Below, one piece after another: positions 36,935-47,234 of a DNA stretch of 64,000 nt. The notes beneath the pieces were generated by a model, which searched no databases, was not told the origin of the DNA, and saw only the letters and a list, made by a program, of their open reading frames with translations. The first letter of the stretch is position 1, and the number at the start of each line of letters is the position of its first letter. Both the position numbers and the translations under genes were made by a program. This DNA comes from Pseudidiomarina mangrovi (GTDB lineage: Bacteria; Pseudomonadota; Gammaproteobacteria; Enterobacterales; Alteromonadaceae). The stretch covers positions 1 to 64,000 of the forward strand of contig NZ_RJLC01000016.1 of the NCBI RefSeq assembly GCF_003999375.1, written 5' to 3'.

Positions 36935-37534
36935 ATGCAGTTACTTCTCGCCTCAGCTTCGCCGCGTCGTCAGCAATTATTGCAATTGCTCGAGCGTCCG
37001 TTCGAGGTGATTTTGCCGCAGGTGGCCGAGCAGCGGCAGCCGAATGAAGTAGCGTCAGCCTATGTGCAGCGATTGGCGCTGAGCAAAGCACAAGCCGGTC
37101 TGGGTTTGGCGCAGGGCTCAGGTCATAGCGCTGATTACTACGTCATTGGTGCTGATACTATTGTGGTAGCCGGACAGCAAGTGCTCGAAAAACCACAGGA
37201 TTTTGCTGATTTCTGCCGTATGATGGAGCTGTTGTCGGGCCAGGTTCATGAGGTAATGACCGCAGTCGCAGTGGTCGACGAGCGTGGTGTTAGTCAGTTG
37301 ACAGTGACTACCGAGGTAAGCTTTAAAACCTTGACCGAGGCTGAGTTAGCGGCCTATTGGGCCAGCGGCGAGCCGCACGATAAAGCCGGTGGTTATGGTA
37401 TTCAGGGGCGGGCCGGAAAATTTGTCACCCAATTGCGCGGTAGCTATTCCGCCGTGGTCGGCTTACCGTTATATGAAACCGAACAGTTATTGCTGCAGCG
37501 TGAGCAGTGTTATCACAAGGAATCAGCACAATGA
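36935..37534 (+). CDS. maf: Maf-family nucleotide pyrophosphatase
   Basis: 199 residues. Family signature LLLASASPRRQQLL at the N-terminus, then GADTIV and QVLEKP. It matches the YhdE type that removes pyrophosphate from dTTP and UTP; a role in division arrest has also been claimed for the family. Between mreD and rng as in E. coli (yhdE); overlaps rng by ATGA. Confidence 0.92.
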   Translation: MQLLLASASPRRQQLLQLLERPFEVILPQVAEQRQPNEVASAYVQRLALSKAQAGLGLAQGSGHSADYYVIGADTIVVAGQQVLEKPQDFADFCRMMELLSGQVHEVMTAVAVVDERGVSQLTVTTEVSFKTLTEAELAAYWASGEPHDKAGGYGIQGRAGKFVTQLRGSYSAVVGLPLYETEQLLLQREQCYHKESAQ

Positions 37535-38997
37535 GTGCCGAAATCTTAATGAATGTGACCCCCACCGAAACGCGGGTGGCACTGATCGAAAATGGCATCT
37601 TGCAAGAAATTCACATTGAGCGGCAAGCCAAGCGTGGCTTGGTCGGCAATATTTTTCTTGGCAAGGTATCACGGGTATTACCCGGTATGCAGGCTGCCTT
37701 TATTGATATTGGCTTAGACAAAGCCGCGTTTCTACACGCTTCAGACATCATCACTCACATTGATCAAGAAGAACTCGCCAGCCGCCCTGAGCAAGCCAAA
37801 GATATCGCCCAGTTAGTGCGCCCCGGGCAATTACTGGTGGTGCAGGTGGTGAAAGACCCATTGGGTACCAAAGGTGCGCGCTTAACCACCGATATCACCA
37901 TTCCATCGCGCTATATGGTGCTGATGCCGCGCTCACCGCATGTTGGTATTTCGCAGCGTATTGAGGACGAGGCCGAGCGTGAACGACTGAAACGTGCAGC
38001 CTTGCCGTACTGCGACGAAGACGGCGGCTTTATCGTGCGGACAGCGGCAGAAGGCGCGGCCGATCAAGCACTCAGCCAAGACGCAGCGTTTTTACGGCGG
38101 CTCTGGGATACCATTCAAAAGCGTAAAAAGAACTTACGCAAAGTAGGGCTGTTATACGAAGACTTGAACCTCGCTTGTCGTATTTTACGTGATTTTGTTG
38201 GTGAGCCCATTGAGCGCATCCGGGTAGACTCGCGCGTGACCTTCGAGCAATTGTGCGAGTTTGTCGATGAGTTTATTCCTGAGCTCAAAGATGTGCTGGA
38301 GTACTACCCGGGCGATCGGCCTATTTTTGATTTGTTCGATGTCGAAAATGAAGTACAGCGCGCGCTTGAACGTAAAGTGGAATTGAAGTCGGGTGGCTCA
38401 ATTATTATTGACCAAACCGAAGCCATGACCACCATCGATATCAATACCGGGGCGTTTGTCGGGCATCGCAACCTCGAAGAAACTATTTTTAATACCAACA
38501 TTGAAGCGACCCAAGCCATTGCTCGGCAGCTACGCTTACGCAATTTAGGCGGTATTATCATCATCGACTTTATTGATATGCAAAGTAGCGACCATCGGCG
38601 CCGAGTTCTGCATAGTTTGGAGCAAGCGCTGAGCAAAGATCGCGCGAAAAACTCCATCAACGGCTTTACTACCCTGGGCTTAGTTGAGATGACCCGCAAA
38701 CGTACCCGCGAGAGTCTTGAGCATGTGTTGTGCTCCGAGTGTCCGGTGTGTAATGGCCGCGGTTCGATGAAAACCGTGGAAACAGTGTGTTATGAAATTA
38801 TGCGCGAAATTGTTCGCGTCAACCGTGCCTATGCCGCCGCACGCTTTGTGGTGTATGCCTCAGCAGCGGTAGCCGAGGCACTGTTCAACGAAGAATCACA
38901 TGCCTTAGCTGAACTTGAGGTATTTATTGGTAAACAGGTCAAAGTGATGACCGAACCGCTCTATCACCAAGAGCAGTTTGACGTGGTGATGATGTAA
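37531..38997 (+). CDS. rng: Ribonuclease G
   Basis: Endoribonuclease that matures the 5' end of 16S rRNA and takes part in mRNA decay. From ATG 37531 it has 488 residues, the length of E. coli RNase G, with near-identical segments. The S1 domain (about 35-125) has GNIFLGKVSRVLPGMQAAF. The DNase-I-like active site shows VDINTGAFVG and IIDFIDM with the metal Asp residues. CSECPVCNGRG is the zinc link. No long C-terminal scaffold, so it is not RNase E. Confidence 0.98.
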   Translation: MSAEILMNVTPTETRVALIENGILQEIHIERQAKRGLVGNIFLGKVSRVLPGMQAAFIDIGLDKAAFLHASDIITHIDQEELASRPEQAKDIAQLVRPGQLLVVQVVKDPLGTKGARLTTDITIPSRYMVLMPRSPHVGISQRIEDEAERERLKRAALPYCDEDGGFIVRTAAEGAADQALSQDAAFLRRLWDTIQKRKKNLRKVGLLYEDLNLACRILRDFVGEPIERIRVDSRVTFEQLCEFVDEFIPELKDVLEYYPGDRPIFDLFDVENEVQRALERKVELKSGGSIIIDQTEAMTTIDINTGAFVGHRNLEETIFNTNIEATQAIARQLRLRNLGGIIIIDFIDMQSSDHRRRVLHSLEQALSKDRAKNSINGFTTLGLVEMTRKRTRESLEHVLCSECPVCNGRGSMKTVETVCYEIMREIVRVNRAYAAARFVVYASAAVAEALFNEESHALAELEVFIGKQVKVMTEPLYHQEQFDVVMM

Positions 38998-39001
38998 TTT
39001 T

Positions 39002-42000
39002 ATGTGGCGCCGCTCAGCATTATTCACCTACCAAACCTTGCTCTATAGCATGGTTACGGTGCTGGTGCTGTTCGCGCTATTACTGACCACGTTACGCTAT
39101 TTGCTGCCCCAACTACCCGATGTAACGCGACAACTTGAACATCTTTTGGCCGAGCGCTATCAAGTAACGGCGACCGTCAGTGAACTCAGCGCTGACTGGA
39201 ATCGCAATGGCCCGCAATTGGTGCTGCAACAGTTACAAGTACCCCATAGCAACGGTGATGGGGTATTGCTAGCGGTGGCTGAAGCCCGTATTCACTTCAA
39301 TTTTTGGCAGTCATTGCGCAGTTGGTCGTGGCAGATTGAGCGGGTCACCCTCGATAACGCCCAATTTAGCTATGATTTACGTACCCTCCAACAAGCCAAT
39401 CAGGGCTTAGCCATAGAGCCATTGCAGCGCTTTTTCCTGCAGCAACTGAATCATGTTGAGGTTGCCAATAGCACACTCAGCCTGACCAACCTTCTTGGTC
39501 AACAGCGCGGCATCATTATTGATGAATTACGCTGGTTTAATCAGCACCAACAGCATCAAGGTGTAGGGCGTTTCCGCATTGATAATCTTGATAGTAATGC
39601 ACTCGACGTCATGATCCGTTTGAACAGCGCTGATGCACAGGGAATAAACGGACAAATTTATGTGCATGCCGAGCAGTTGGATATTGCGCCATGGCTGCAG
39701 CAACAAATGGTTGATGTGGATGTTGCTGAAGCGCAGTTGAATTTTAGCTTATGGTTGAATGTGCAGGCGGATAATTTCGACCACGGTGTGCTGCGTTTAG
39801 GTGCTACGCAGTTGCGTTGGCAAGCCGACCAGCATGAGCATCAGTTATATATTGCTGATGGTGCCATGCGGTTACGTAATAATGGCGATGGTTGGTTACT
39901 GAACAGCACACCGCTCACGGTGGAGCACAATAACGAGCGCTGGGAGCTACCGCCGCTAAGCATGGAGCAACGGCCGGGACAATGGCAACTCAGTATGCAG
40001 CAGCTGCCACTGGCGCCGCTGATCCGCTTACTCAACCCGCAGGCAGATAGTGCCGATATGGCCGGACTATTGTCGCTTAAAATGCGTCAACGCAGTAACC
40101 AGCCGCTACAGTGGCAATTACAGGGCAACCAGTTAAGTTGGCCTCGCCATGGCGCTATCCCGGGTCTGCAAGGTGTTGATCTGCAACTTGTGGGGCACGG
40201 TGACCAAGCGCAGTGGCAATTGCTCGGTGATGGCGTCACGTTAAGCAGTGATGCGTTGTCGTACACGCACAGTTGGCAATTACCGCGGCTGGCTATTGGC
40301 GGCTCCTGGCAGTGGCACGATGGTGCCTGGCAACTCGCTATCAATGACCATAGCCAGATTGCCCTAGAGGGTATGACCTTTGCCTTGGCGGCGCGGTTAC
40401 AGGCCAGCGGCGATGATGTTGAGGTGGCGGCGCGGGTGCATACGGTGAATGCTGAGCCAATTGCCATTGAGCATTTGCGCTTTCACTTACCCACGGTCAT
40501 GGGCGATGACTTACACAGCTATCTCAATACAGCTCTGCTCGGTGGCGAAGCGGAGCATATCGCCATGGTTTGGCGTGGCCGTTTGACCGATTTCCCCTAT
40601 GTCGAGCGGCAAGGCAGTTTTGCTGCGCAGGTTAACTTAAGCGATGCCATGGTTAAATTTCAACCTGATTGGCTGCCTGTGTACGATACCGATATCGTCG
40701 TTAACTTCAGCAATGAGCGCATGCATATTGTTGGCACGGACGCACAAATCGGACAAATGCAGCTACCGCGCATCGACACCGTCATCAGTGCCATTACTGA
40801 AAGCGCTGGCTGGCTTGAAATTGATGCCGAGGTGAACGGTCAGGCCGAGCAATTACAACCGGTATTTGCCCAATCACCGCTGGCACAGAGTGTTGCTGGT
40901 AGTTTACAGCGATTACAGCCGAGCGGAGCTATTAATGGGGCGTTAACGTTGCGCATCCCGTTGGGTGATGATGCTGCAGCGCAGCGTGAAATGAGCGCCC
41001 AAGGCTATGTCGATTTTGCTGACAATGACTTGTATATAAGTTTTGTCGACCAGCAATTCAGTGGTTTTAGTGGCCGCCTGAACTTTAACAATGCGCAACT
41101 GCAGGCTGATGAGCTGCGCCTAGAGTGGCAGCAGCTACCCCTGCAGGTGCAGCTGAGCAGTGGTGTGCAAGATGACGCCTACCAATTACGCGCAGATTTC
41201 GCCGCCAACTGGCCGATCGAGCAAATTCCCGAATTCAGCAACGGCTTGAGCGAGCTGATGAGCGGCGTATTAACATGGACCAGTCGCCTTGAAGTGCGCT
41301 TGCCCGATCAAGGTGATTATGCCTTTCATTGGCGCCAACAGACTGATTTGCAGCAACTAGCGCTGCAACTGCCACAACCCTTGAATAAACCTATGGGTAC
41401 TGCTTGGCCAACCCAAGTACAAGTATCTGGTGGGCCAGAGCATATTCTTATCAACGCTGAATTGGCTGAGCATGGTTTACTCGAATTGCAGCTTAATGGT
41501 GATGGTAGCCAAGTGGTGCAGGGCTATGCACGAGCAGGTGAGTCAATCAGCACCAGCCCAAATGCCAATATACTGCGGCTCAAGCCGGTATTTGCCGTTG
41601 ATATCAATAGCGATGCACTAGTGTTGCAGCAATGGCTGAGCAGTGGTGGTGCGTTGACGCGCTGGCTCAATAGCTTGAAGCGCAGCGAACAGCATCAGCA
41701 GAGCACTGCTAAACGCTCGCCGTTACAGCCTGATTTAGTACAGATCAGCAGCCAATCCTTTGATCTTTATGGGTATCCACTGGGGCCGAGTACGGCAGCG
41801 TTGTGGCCGCATGATGAGCGCGGTTGGCAATTAGATTTTGCTGCCGACAATGCCGCTATCAATGGCCATATTTTCCATAATGATGAGCGTATACAGGTGG
41901 ATTTGGTGGCTGATTTTATTGAGCTGCTACCGCCAGCTATTGCCGAGAATGTTAATGAGAACCCTGCCGACGAGCCGCAGGTTGAAGCACTCTTGCTCAG

Positions 42001-42922
42001 TGATTTGCAGCAATTTCCGCAGTTGAGTTTAAACTGCAAACGCTGCCGCTACGGCGAGTATAATCTCGGTCGTGTGCAAATTCGTTTGAGCCCTGATAGC
42101 GAAGGTTTATGGCTGCAACAGTTGAATTTCCAGCAAGGCCGCCATCAATTGAACGCCAGCGGCCATTGGCTGGCGGCAACCGCCGAACAAAGCCCACTGA
42201 CCAAGGTGCAAGGCACGTTCAGCTCGGCTGATTTGGGGGCCTTCTTGCGCGACCAAAACATCACCACCATGGTGCAGGACAGCCCAGCCGAATTCAGTTT
42301 TGATTTAAGTTGGCAAGGAACGCCCTTTGCGCTCAATACCGAAAGCTTAGATGGTCGCGTTACCTGGCGTTTGGGGCAAGGCTATCTCAATGAAGTAAGC
42401 GATGGTGCGGCGCGATTATTTTCGCTGTTGAGCCTCGAAGGGCTGATTAGAAAATTACGCTTCGATTTTCGCGATGTCTTTGCCAATGGCCTGTTTTACA
42501 CCGAGTTTGGTGGCGAGTTTAGTTTGAGTGACGGTATTGTAAGTACCAACAACACGCGCTTGAATGGTTCGGCCGGTGATATGGAAATTAACGGCACCGT
42601 GAATCTCAACAGTACCGAGCTAAATTATCAGATTTTCTATATTCCCAAGGTCACCTCGAGCCTGCCGGTGATCGTCGCTTGGATGGTCAACCCACCGACC
42701 GGACTTGCCGCGCTGCTGATTGATCGGGTGTTGCATGATGCGCAGGTTATCAGTCGTTTGGAATATCGCATTACCGGCACGCTCGATCAGCCGATTGTTG
42801 AAGAAGTGGCCCGTGACAGCCGCGAGGTCGAAATTCCCCTCGAAAAACCTGAGGAGCCAGTCAATGAACAACAACCAGAGCCGCCCGCCGCTGCAACTGA
42901 CGGCGGTACAACTAACCAGTAG
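39002..42922 (+). CDS. yhdP: AsmA-like envelope protein YhdP
   Basis: 1306 residues, the size of E. coli YhdP. An N-terminal membrane segment (about 13-35) is followed by a very long, Gln-rich, beta-stranded periplasmic region of DUF3971/AsmA-2 type. The C-terminal part is best conserved (GDMEINGTVNLNSTELNYQIFYIPKVTSSLPVI, seen as three runs). Such proteins form hydrophobic grooves that carry phospholipid to the outer membrane. It starts four bases after rng, and the last 59 bases overlap the next gene. Confidence 0.93.
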   Translation: MWRRSALFTYQTLLYSMVTVLVLFALLLTTLRYLLPQLPDVTRQLEHLLAERYQVTATVSELSADWNRNGPQLVLQQLQVPHSNGDGVLLAVAEARIHFNFWQSLRSWSWQIERVTLDNAQFSYDLRTLQQANQGLAIEPLQRFFLQQLNHVEVANSTLSLTNLLGQQRGIIIDELRWFNQHQQHQGVGRFRIDNLDSNALDVMIRLNSADAQGINGQIYVHAEQLDIAPWLQQQMVDVDVAEAQLNFSLWLNVQADNFDHGVLRLGATQLRWQADQHEHQLYIADGAMRLRNNGDGWLLNSTPLTVEHNNERWELPPLSMEQRPGQWQLSMQQLPLAPLIRLLNPQADSADMAGLLSLKMRQRSNQPLQWQLQGNQLSWPRHGAIPGLQGVDLQLVGHGDQAQWQLLGDGVTLSSDALSYTHSWQLPRLAIGGSWQWHDGAWQLAINDHSQIALEGMTFALAARLQASGDDVEVAARVHTVNAEPIAIEHLRFHLPTVMGDDLHSYLNTALLGGEAEHIAMVWRGRLTDFPYVERQGSFAAQVNLSDAMVKFQPDWLPVYDTDIVVNFSNERMHIVGTDAQIGQMQLPRIDTVISAITESAGWLEIDAEVNGQAEQLQPVFAQSPLAQSVAGSLQRLQPSGAINGALTLRIPLGDDAAAQREMSAQGYVDFADNDLYISFVDQQFSGFSGRLNFNNAQLQADELRLEWQQLPLQVQLSSGVQDDAYQLRADFAANWPIEQIPEFSNGLSELMSGVLTWTSRLEVRLPDQGDYAFHWRQQTDLQQLALQLPQPLNKPMGTAWPTQVQVSGGPEHILINAELAEHGLLELQLNGDGSQVVQGYARAGESISTSPNANILRLKPVFAVDINSDALVLQQWLSSGGALTRWLNSLKRSEQHQQSTAKRSPLQPDLVQISSQSFDLYGYPLGPSTAALWPHDERGWQLDFAADNAAINGHIFHNDERIQVDLVADFIELLPPAIAENVNENPADEPQVEALLLSDLQQFPQLSLNCKRCRYGEYNLGRVQIRLSPDSEGLWLQQLNFQQGRHQLNASGHWLAATAEQSPLTKVQGTFSSADLGAFLRDQNITTMVQDSPAEFSFDLSWQGTPFALNTESLDGRVTWRLGQGYLNEVSDGAARLFSLLSLEGLIRKLRFDFRDVFANGLFYTEFGGEFSLSDGIVSTNNTRLNGSAGDMEINGTVNLNSTELNYQIFYIPKVTSSLPVIVAWMVNPPTGLAALLIDRVLHDAQVISRLEYRITGTLDQPIVEEVARDSREVEIPLEKPEEPVNEQQPEPPAAATDGGTTNQ

Positions 42923-43703
42923 CCCCGATCCAGTCGCCAACTTAGTTACCTTGCGGCAATTGTTTGCGCAATTACCGGCGGCACGGCCGCAATTGGTGGT
43001 GCTGCCCGAAGCCTGTTTGTGTTTTGGGGCTGGCGATGCGCAGCAACGGCAACTGGCCGAGCTACCCGGCCACGGCCCCATGCAAGACGGCCTAGCGGCC
43101 CTCGCGCGTGACTTCGGTGTGTGGTTGGTGGGCGGCACTATCCCACTGATTGATGATCCCGAACAGCAACGTTTTAGCGCTGCCAGCTTACTTTATAATC
43201 CGGCCGGCGAGTGTCTGGCTCGCTACAATAAAATCCATTTGTTTGACGTTGAGGTGGCCGATAGTACGCGAACCTATCGCGAATCGGCAGCCACGGTTGC
43301 GGGTACCGAGGTGGTCACCGTGAGCACTGAAATCGGCACCATCGGTATGGCGGTATGTTATGATGTGCGCTTTCCCGAGCTGTTCCGTAAGCTCCGTGTA
43401 GCCGGTGCTGACATCGTGGTGTTGCCATCAGCTTTCACGGCGGTGACCGGTTCGGCGCATTGGCACGTATTAACCAGAGCACGCGCCATTGAACAGCAGT
43501 GCGCGGTAGTAGCGGCGGCGCAAGTTGGCCAGCATGCCAATGGCCGCCATACCTATGGCCATGCCGTGGTTGTTGATGCTTGGGGCACCGTGCAAGCCGA
43601 TGCCGAGCAAGCCAGCCCCAGTTTTGCCAGCGCCGTATTCGGTATCGAACAGCAACAGCAAATCCGCGCAAATATGCCGGTTATTACACACTTTAAAACA
43701 TAG
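42864..43703 (+). CDS. Nitrilase-superfamily amidohydrolase (Nit1/Nit2 type)
   Basis: 279 residues from ATG 42864, with GAGGAG just before it, inside the end of yhdP. The Glu-Lys-Cys triad is seen as LPEACLCF, RYNKIHLFD and VCYDVRFPELFR. In this subgroup the likely substrate is a deaminated glutathione or an omega-amide of a 2-oxoacid, giving a metabolite-repair role. Its place between yhdP and tldD matches many gammaproteobacteria. The substrate is inferred from family. Confidence 0.88.
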   Translation: MNNNQSRPPLQLTAVQLTSSPDPVANLVTLRQLFAQLPAARPQLVVLPEACLCFGAGDAQQRQLAELPGHGPMQDGLAALARDFGVWLVGGTIPLIDDPEQQRFSAASLLYNPAGECLARYNKIHLFDVEVADSTRTYRESAATVAGTEVVTVSTEIGTIGMAVCYDVRFPELFRKLRVAGADIVVLPSAFTAVTGSAHWHVLTRARAIEQQCAVVAAAQVGQHANGRHTYGHAVVVDAWGTVQADAEQASPSFASAVFGIEQQQQIRANMPVITHFKT

Positions 43704-43717
43704 CAGGTTAGGTAATC

Positions 43718-45157
43718 ATGCAGTCAGCTTTTGAAACGGTTAGCCATAATCTTTTGACCCAACGCCAACTCGGTGTCGATGCGCTTCAACAAGCTATGCA
43801 GAAGCTCTACAGCGGCGCCATTGACTTTGCTGATATCTATTTGCAAAGCAGCGTGAATGAATCGTGGGTGCTCGAAGATGGTATTGTCAAAGATGGCAGC
43901 TTCCACATTGAAAGCGGCCTCGGTGTGCGCGCTATTCATGGTGAAAAGACTGGCTTTGCCTATGCTGACGACATTAGTCCGCAGGCCTTGCAACAAGCCG
44001 CTGCTGCTGCACGCGGTATTGCTGCCGCCGGTGCCCATGGGCGCTTGAATGCTTGGCATCAACCGCGGGCTACCTCGCGCTATGAGGCGGTGAATCCGTT
44101 ACATAGCCTGAATGAAGCGGCGAAAATTGATTTATTACGTGAAGTGGACGCTTACGCGCGGAGCCTCGATAACCGTGTGGTGGAGGTGATTGCCAGCATT
44201 AGTGGCAGTTACGATGAAATTTTAGTGGCCGCCACCGACGGTGTGTTGGCTGCCGATATTCGCCCGTTAGTGCGGCTGAATTGCACGGTATTAGTCGAGC
44301 ACAATGGCAAGCGTGAGCGTGGCAGTGCCGGTGGCGGTGCGCGCGTCGGTTATGACTATTTCTTAGCTGATTTGCGCTGGCAAGAATACGCCAAAGAAGC
44401 TGTGCGCCAAGCCTTAGTGAACCTAGAAGCGCGCCCAGCGCCGGCCGGTACCATGCCGGTAGTACTCGGTTCAGGCTGGCCCGGCGTGCTGTTGCACGAA
44501 GCTGTAGGGCATGGCTTAGAGGGTGATTTTAACCGCAAGGGTGCCAGTGCCTATGCCGGTAAAATTGGCCAGTTGGTTGCTTCGGAGCACTGTACTATCG
44601 TTGACGATGGCACCATCAATGACCGCCGTGGTTCACTCACAGTGGATGACGAAGGTACGCCAGCTGGTTATAACGTGCTGATCGAAAAAGGCCGCTTGGT
44701 CGGCTACATGCAAGATAAGCTCAATGCCCGCTTAATGGGGGTTGCCGCTACCGGTAATGGCCGCCGTGAATCGTATGCACAATTGCCAATGCCGCGCATG
44801 ACCAACACCTACATGCTCGCCGGAGAGCATGACCCGGCCGATATTATTAAGAGTGTGAAAAAAGGCATCTATGCGCCGCATTTTGCCGGTGGTCAGGTGG
44901 ATATCACCTCGGGCAAGTTCGTGTTCTCAGCGTCAGAAGCATATTTGATTGAAGACGGCAAAATCACCGCACCCATTAAAGGCGCCACATTGATTGGTAA
45001 CGGTCCCGAAGCGATGTGCCAAGTATCGATGGTGGGTCATGATTTGCAGCTGGATGCTGGCGTTGGCGTGTGCGGCAAAGATGGTCAGAGCGTGCCGGTG
45101 GGCGTGGGTCAGCCAACCTTAAAACTGGACGCGCTGACCGTAGGTGGCACCGATTAA
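43718..45157 (+). CDS. tldD: Metalloprotease TldD
   Basis: 479 residues. TldD and TldE form a heterodimeric zinc protease that matures small peptides and degrades labile proteins such as the CcdA antitoxin in E. coli. The metal motif is [11 protein letters not shown] (HExxxH), with a further Cys ligand expected in VGVCGKDGQ. TldE is encoded at 45860, with yjgA in between on the other strand. Its 3' end overlaps yjgA by four bases. Confidence 0.96.
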   Translation: MQSAFETVSHNLLTQRQLGVDALQQAMQKLYSGAIDFADIYLQSSVNESWVLEDGIVKDGSFHIESGLGVRAIHGEKTGFAYADDISPQALQQAAAAARGIAAAGAHGRLNAWHQPRATSRYEAVNPLHSLNEAAKIDLLREVDAYARSLDNRVVEVIASISGSYDEILVAATDGVLAADIRPLVRLNCTVLVEHNGKRERGSAGGGARVGYDYFLADLRWQEYAKEAVRQALVNLEARPAPAGTMPVVLGSGWPGVLLHEAVGHGLEGDFNRKGASAYAGKIGQLVASEHCTIVDDGTINDRRGSLTVDDEGTPAGYNVLIEKGRLVGYMQDKLNARLMGVAATGNGRRESYAQLPMPRMTNTYMLAGEHDPADIIKSVKKGIYAPHFAGGQVDITSGKFVFSASEAYLIEDGKITAPIKGATLIGNGPEAMCQVSMVGHDLQLDAGVGVCGKDGQSVPVGVGQPTLKLDALTVGGTD

Positions 45158-45663
45158 GCGGTCGCCACCGCACGTAAATATTTGAATAGTTCGCGGGCGG
45201 CCGCTGGTGGCTTACCGAGTTGTAGTTCTTTGCTGGCATTGCGCTGTAACTGGCGAAGTTGCTGACGATCAGCCTGCGGATACAGGTCCATAAAGGACTG
45301 AATAGCGCTGTCGCCTTCAGCAATAATGGCATCACGGTGCTTTTCGAGCTGATGGAATAAGGCGTTCATGGCGTCGTGCTGATGTTCAACATCATGCAGA
45401 GCTTGCTCAATAGGCGCACTATCGCGCTGGCGCATGAGTTTGCCAACCAGTTGCACTTGGCGCCGGTAGCCTTCGCGCTTGCCACGAATACGTTGGGCCA
45501 GCAAAACGGCGTCACGCAAAATGTCATCCATAGGGATCTTGGCCAATTGCGACGGCACTAAGGCGATCAGTTTTTCACCAATATCTTGCTGCGCTTCAGC
45601 GTCACGCTTCTGCTGTGATTTGGTGATGTAATAAATTTCGTCATCGTCGTACTGATTGCTCAT
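45154..45663 (-). CDS. yjgA: Ribosome-associated protein YjgA (DarP, DUF615)
   Basis: 169 residues, highly charged and helical, beginning [50 protein letters not shown] is the family's conserved block. It associates with the 50S subunit late in assembly. Convergent with tldD and divergent from tldE, the same pairing with pmbA as in E. coli. Confidence 0.93.
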   Translation of the reverse strand: MSNQYDDDEIYYITKSQQKRDAEAQQDIGEKLIALVPSQLAKIPMDDILRDAVLLAQRIRGKREGYRRQVQLVGKLMRQRDSAPIEQALHDVEHQHDAMNALFHQLEKHRDAIIAEGDSAIQSFMDLYPQADRQQLRQLQRNASKELQLGKPPAAARELFKYLRAVATA

Positions 45664-45737
45664 GCTCTGCCTGTGTGCTGTGGTGCTTCGGGTTAAACCA
45701 ATGTGATTACGCGTTAGTTTAGCATTAGACGCCTTTT

Positions 45738-45797
45738 TTCGACATGAATAAGTTCGACATGACTAAGTTCAACATGAATAACGTCCACATGACGCAT
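45738..45797 (+). repeat. Four-copy 15-base degenerate tandem repeat
   Basis: Units at 45738 (TTCGACATGAATAAG), 45753, 45768 and 45783, the last diverged. They lie between the divergent yjgA and tldE. In one frame they read as MNKFDMTKFNMNNVHMT, a 28-codon frame from ATG 45744 to TAA 45830, but no ribosome binding site is visible. It may be a slippage product in a spacer. Confidence 0.8.
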
Positions 45798-45859
45798 GAT
45801 GATAAACTCAGTGGCACAGCGCCACAGTAAACCCAATAGAGCCGATCACGGAGTATGCA

Positions 45860-47206
45860 GTGACCCCAGATATGCAGCAATTACGCCAAGAAATGCACGA
45901 TGTCGAGCAAGCCGTTGCCGATGCCTTAGCTTATGCCAAACAACTCGGTGGCAGCGCAGTAGAGTGCGCTATTAGCCGCAGTCGTGGTATCAACGTGGGC
46001 ACCCGCTTGGGCGAGGTCGAAACCGTTGAATTTAACCAAGATGGCGCGTTGGGGATCACCTTATATCGAGGCCAGCAAAAGGGCTCGTCATCCACCACCG
46101 ATTTAACTCCCAGCGCTATTCGTGCGGCAGTTGAAAAGGCCAACGATATTGCTCGTTTCACCTCGCCTGATCCGTTCGCAGGGCTGGCGCCAGAAGCGGC
46201 AATGGCGAGCCAAATACCTGATCTGGATTTGTGTCACCCGGCTGATCAAAGTGCCGAGTTTGCGCTGCAGCAAGCCCTGGCGTGTGAGCGTCATGCGCTG
46301 AGCCTAGACCCGCGTATTGTCAATTCTGACGGCGCTGGGTACAGCAGCCACGTGGGCTACCGCGTGTACGGCAACAGCCATGGCTTTTTAGCGGGCTATT
46401 TGCAATCGCGCCATAGCTTGAGCTGTTCTCTGATTGCTAAAAGCGGTGAGGCCATGCAGCGCGATTATAGCTACACCGTGGCACGTCACCGCGACCAGCT
46501 ATGGAGCCCCGAGCAAGTTGCCCGTGATGCCGTAGAAGCGACCGTGGCGCGGCTCGATTCACGCAAAATTGCGACGGCCAAGGTGCCGGTGATTTTCCGC
46601 GCTGACGTGGCAAATTCGCTATTTGGCCATTTGGTCGGCGCTATTAGCGGCGGCAATCTGTACCGTAAATCGAGCTTTTTACTCGACCATTTAGGCCAGC
46701 AAGTGCTGCCGTCGTGGTTAACCATCAGCGAACAACCGCATTTACCGGGAGCCTTGGCGAGTAGTCCGTTTGACCAAGAAGGTGTGGCTACGGTAGACCG
46801 CGATATTATTAGTAATGGCGTGCTGCAAAACTATTTGATGACCAGTTATTCGGCACGTAAGTTAGGCCTGCAACCCACTGGTCATGCTGGTGGCATTCAT
46901 ACCTGGCAGGTCGGCCACAATGCCCAGTCGCTGCAGGCCATGTGTCGTGATATGGGAACCGGGCTGTTGGTCACGGAACTTATGGGCCAGGGTGTTAACT
47001 TGTTAACCGGTGATTACTCACGCGGAGCCGCTGGTTTTTGGGTAGAAAACGGCGAAATTCAGTTCCCGGTAGAGGAAATCACTATTGCGGGCAATTTAAA
47101 AGACATGTTTGCCAACATCGTGGCAATTGGTAATGACGTGGATCTGCGCCATGGGGTACGTACTGGTTCGGTATGGATTGAATCGATGCGGCTGGCTGGG
47201 GTTTAG
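45860..47206 (+). CDS. pmbA: TldE/PmbA, partner of TldD
   Basis: 448 residues from GTG 45860; GGAG at 45850-45853 supports it, with ATG 45872 as an alternative. It is the non-catalytic-motif partner in the TldD/TldE protease: no HExxxH is present, while the C-terminal LTGDYSRGAAGFWVENGEI block and GNLKDMFANI are typical. The gene converges on mgtE with 28 bases between stops. Confidence 0.95.
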   Translation: MTPDMQQLRQEMHDVEQAVADALAYAKQLGGSAVECAISRSRGINVGTRLGEVETVEFNQDGALGITLYRGQQKGSSSTTDLTPSAIRAAVEKANDIARFTSPDPFAGLAPEAAMASQIPDLDLCHPADQSAEFALQQALACERHALSLDPRIVNSDGAGYSSHVGYRVYGNSHGFLAGYLQSRHSLSCSLIAKSGEAMQRDYSYTVARHRDQLWSPEQVARDAVEATVARLDSRKIATAKVPVIFRADVANSLFGHLVGAISGGNLYRKSSFLLDHLGQQVLPSWLTISEQPHLPGALASSPFDQEGVATVDRDIISNGVLQNYLMTSYSARKLGLQPTGHAGGIHTWQVGHNAQSLQAMCRDMGTGLLVTELMGQGVNLLTGDYSRGAAGFWVENGEIQFPVEEITIAGNLKDMFANIVAIGNDVDLRHGVRTGSVWIESMRLAGV

Positions 47207-47234
47207 CACCCCAGCAGCGTTTTACCTGAAGCGC

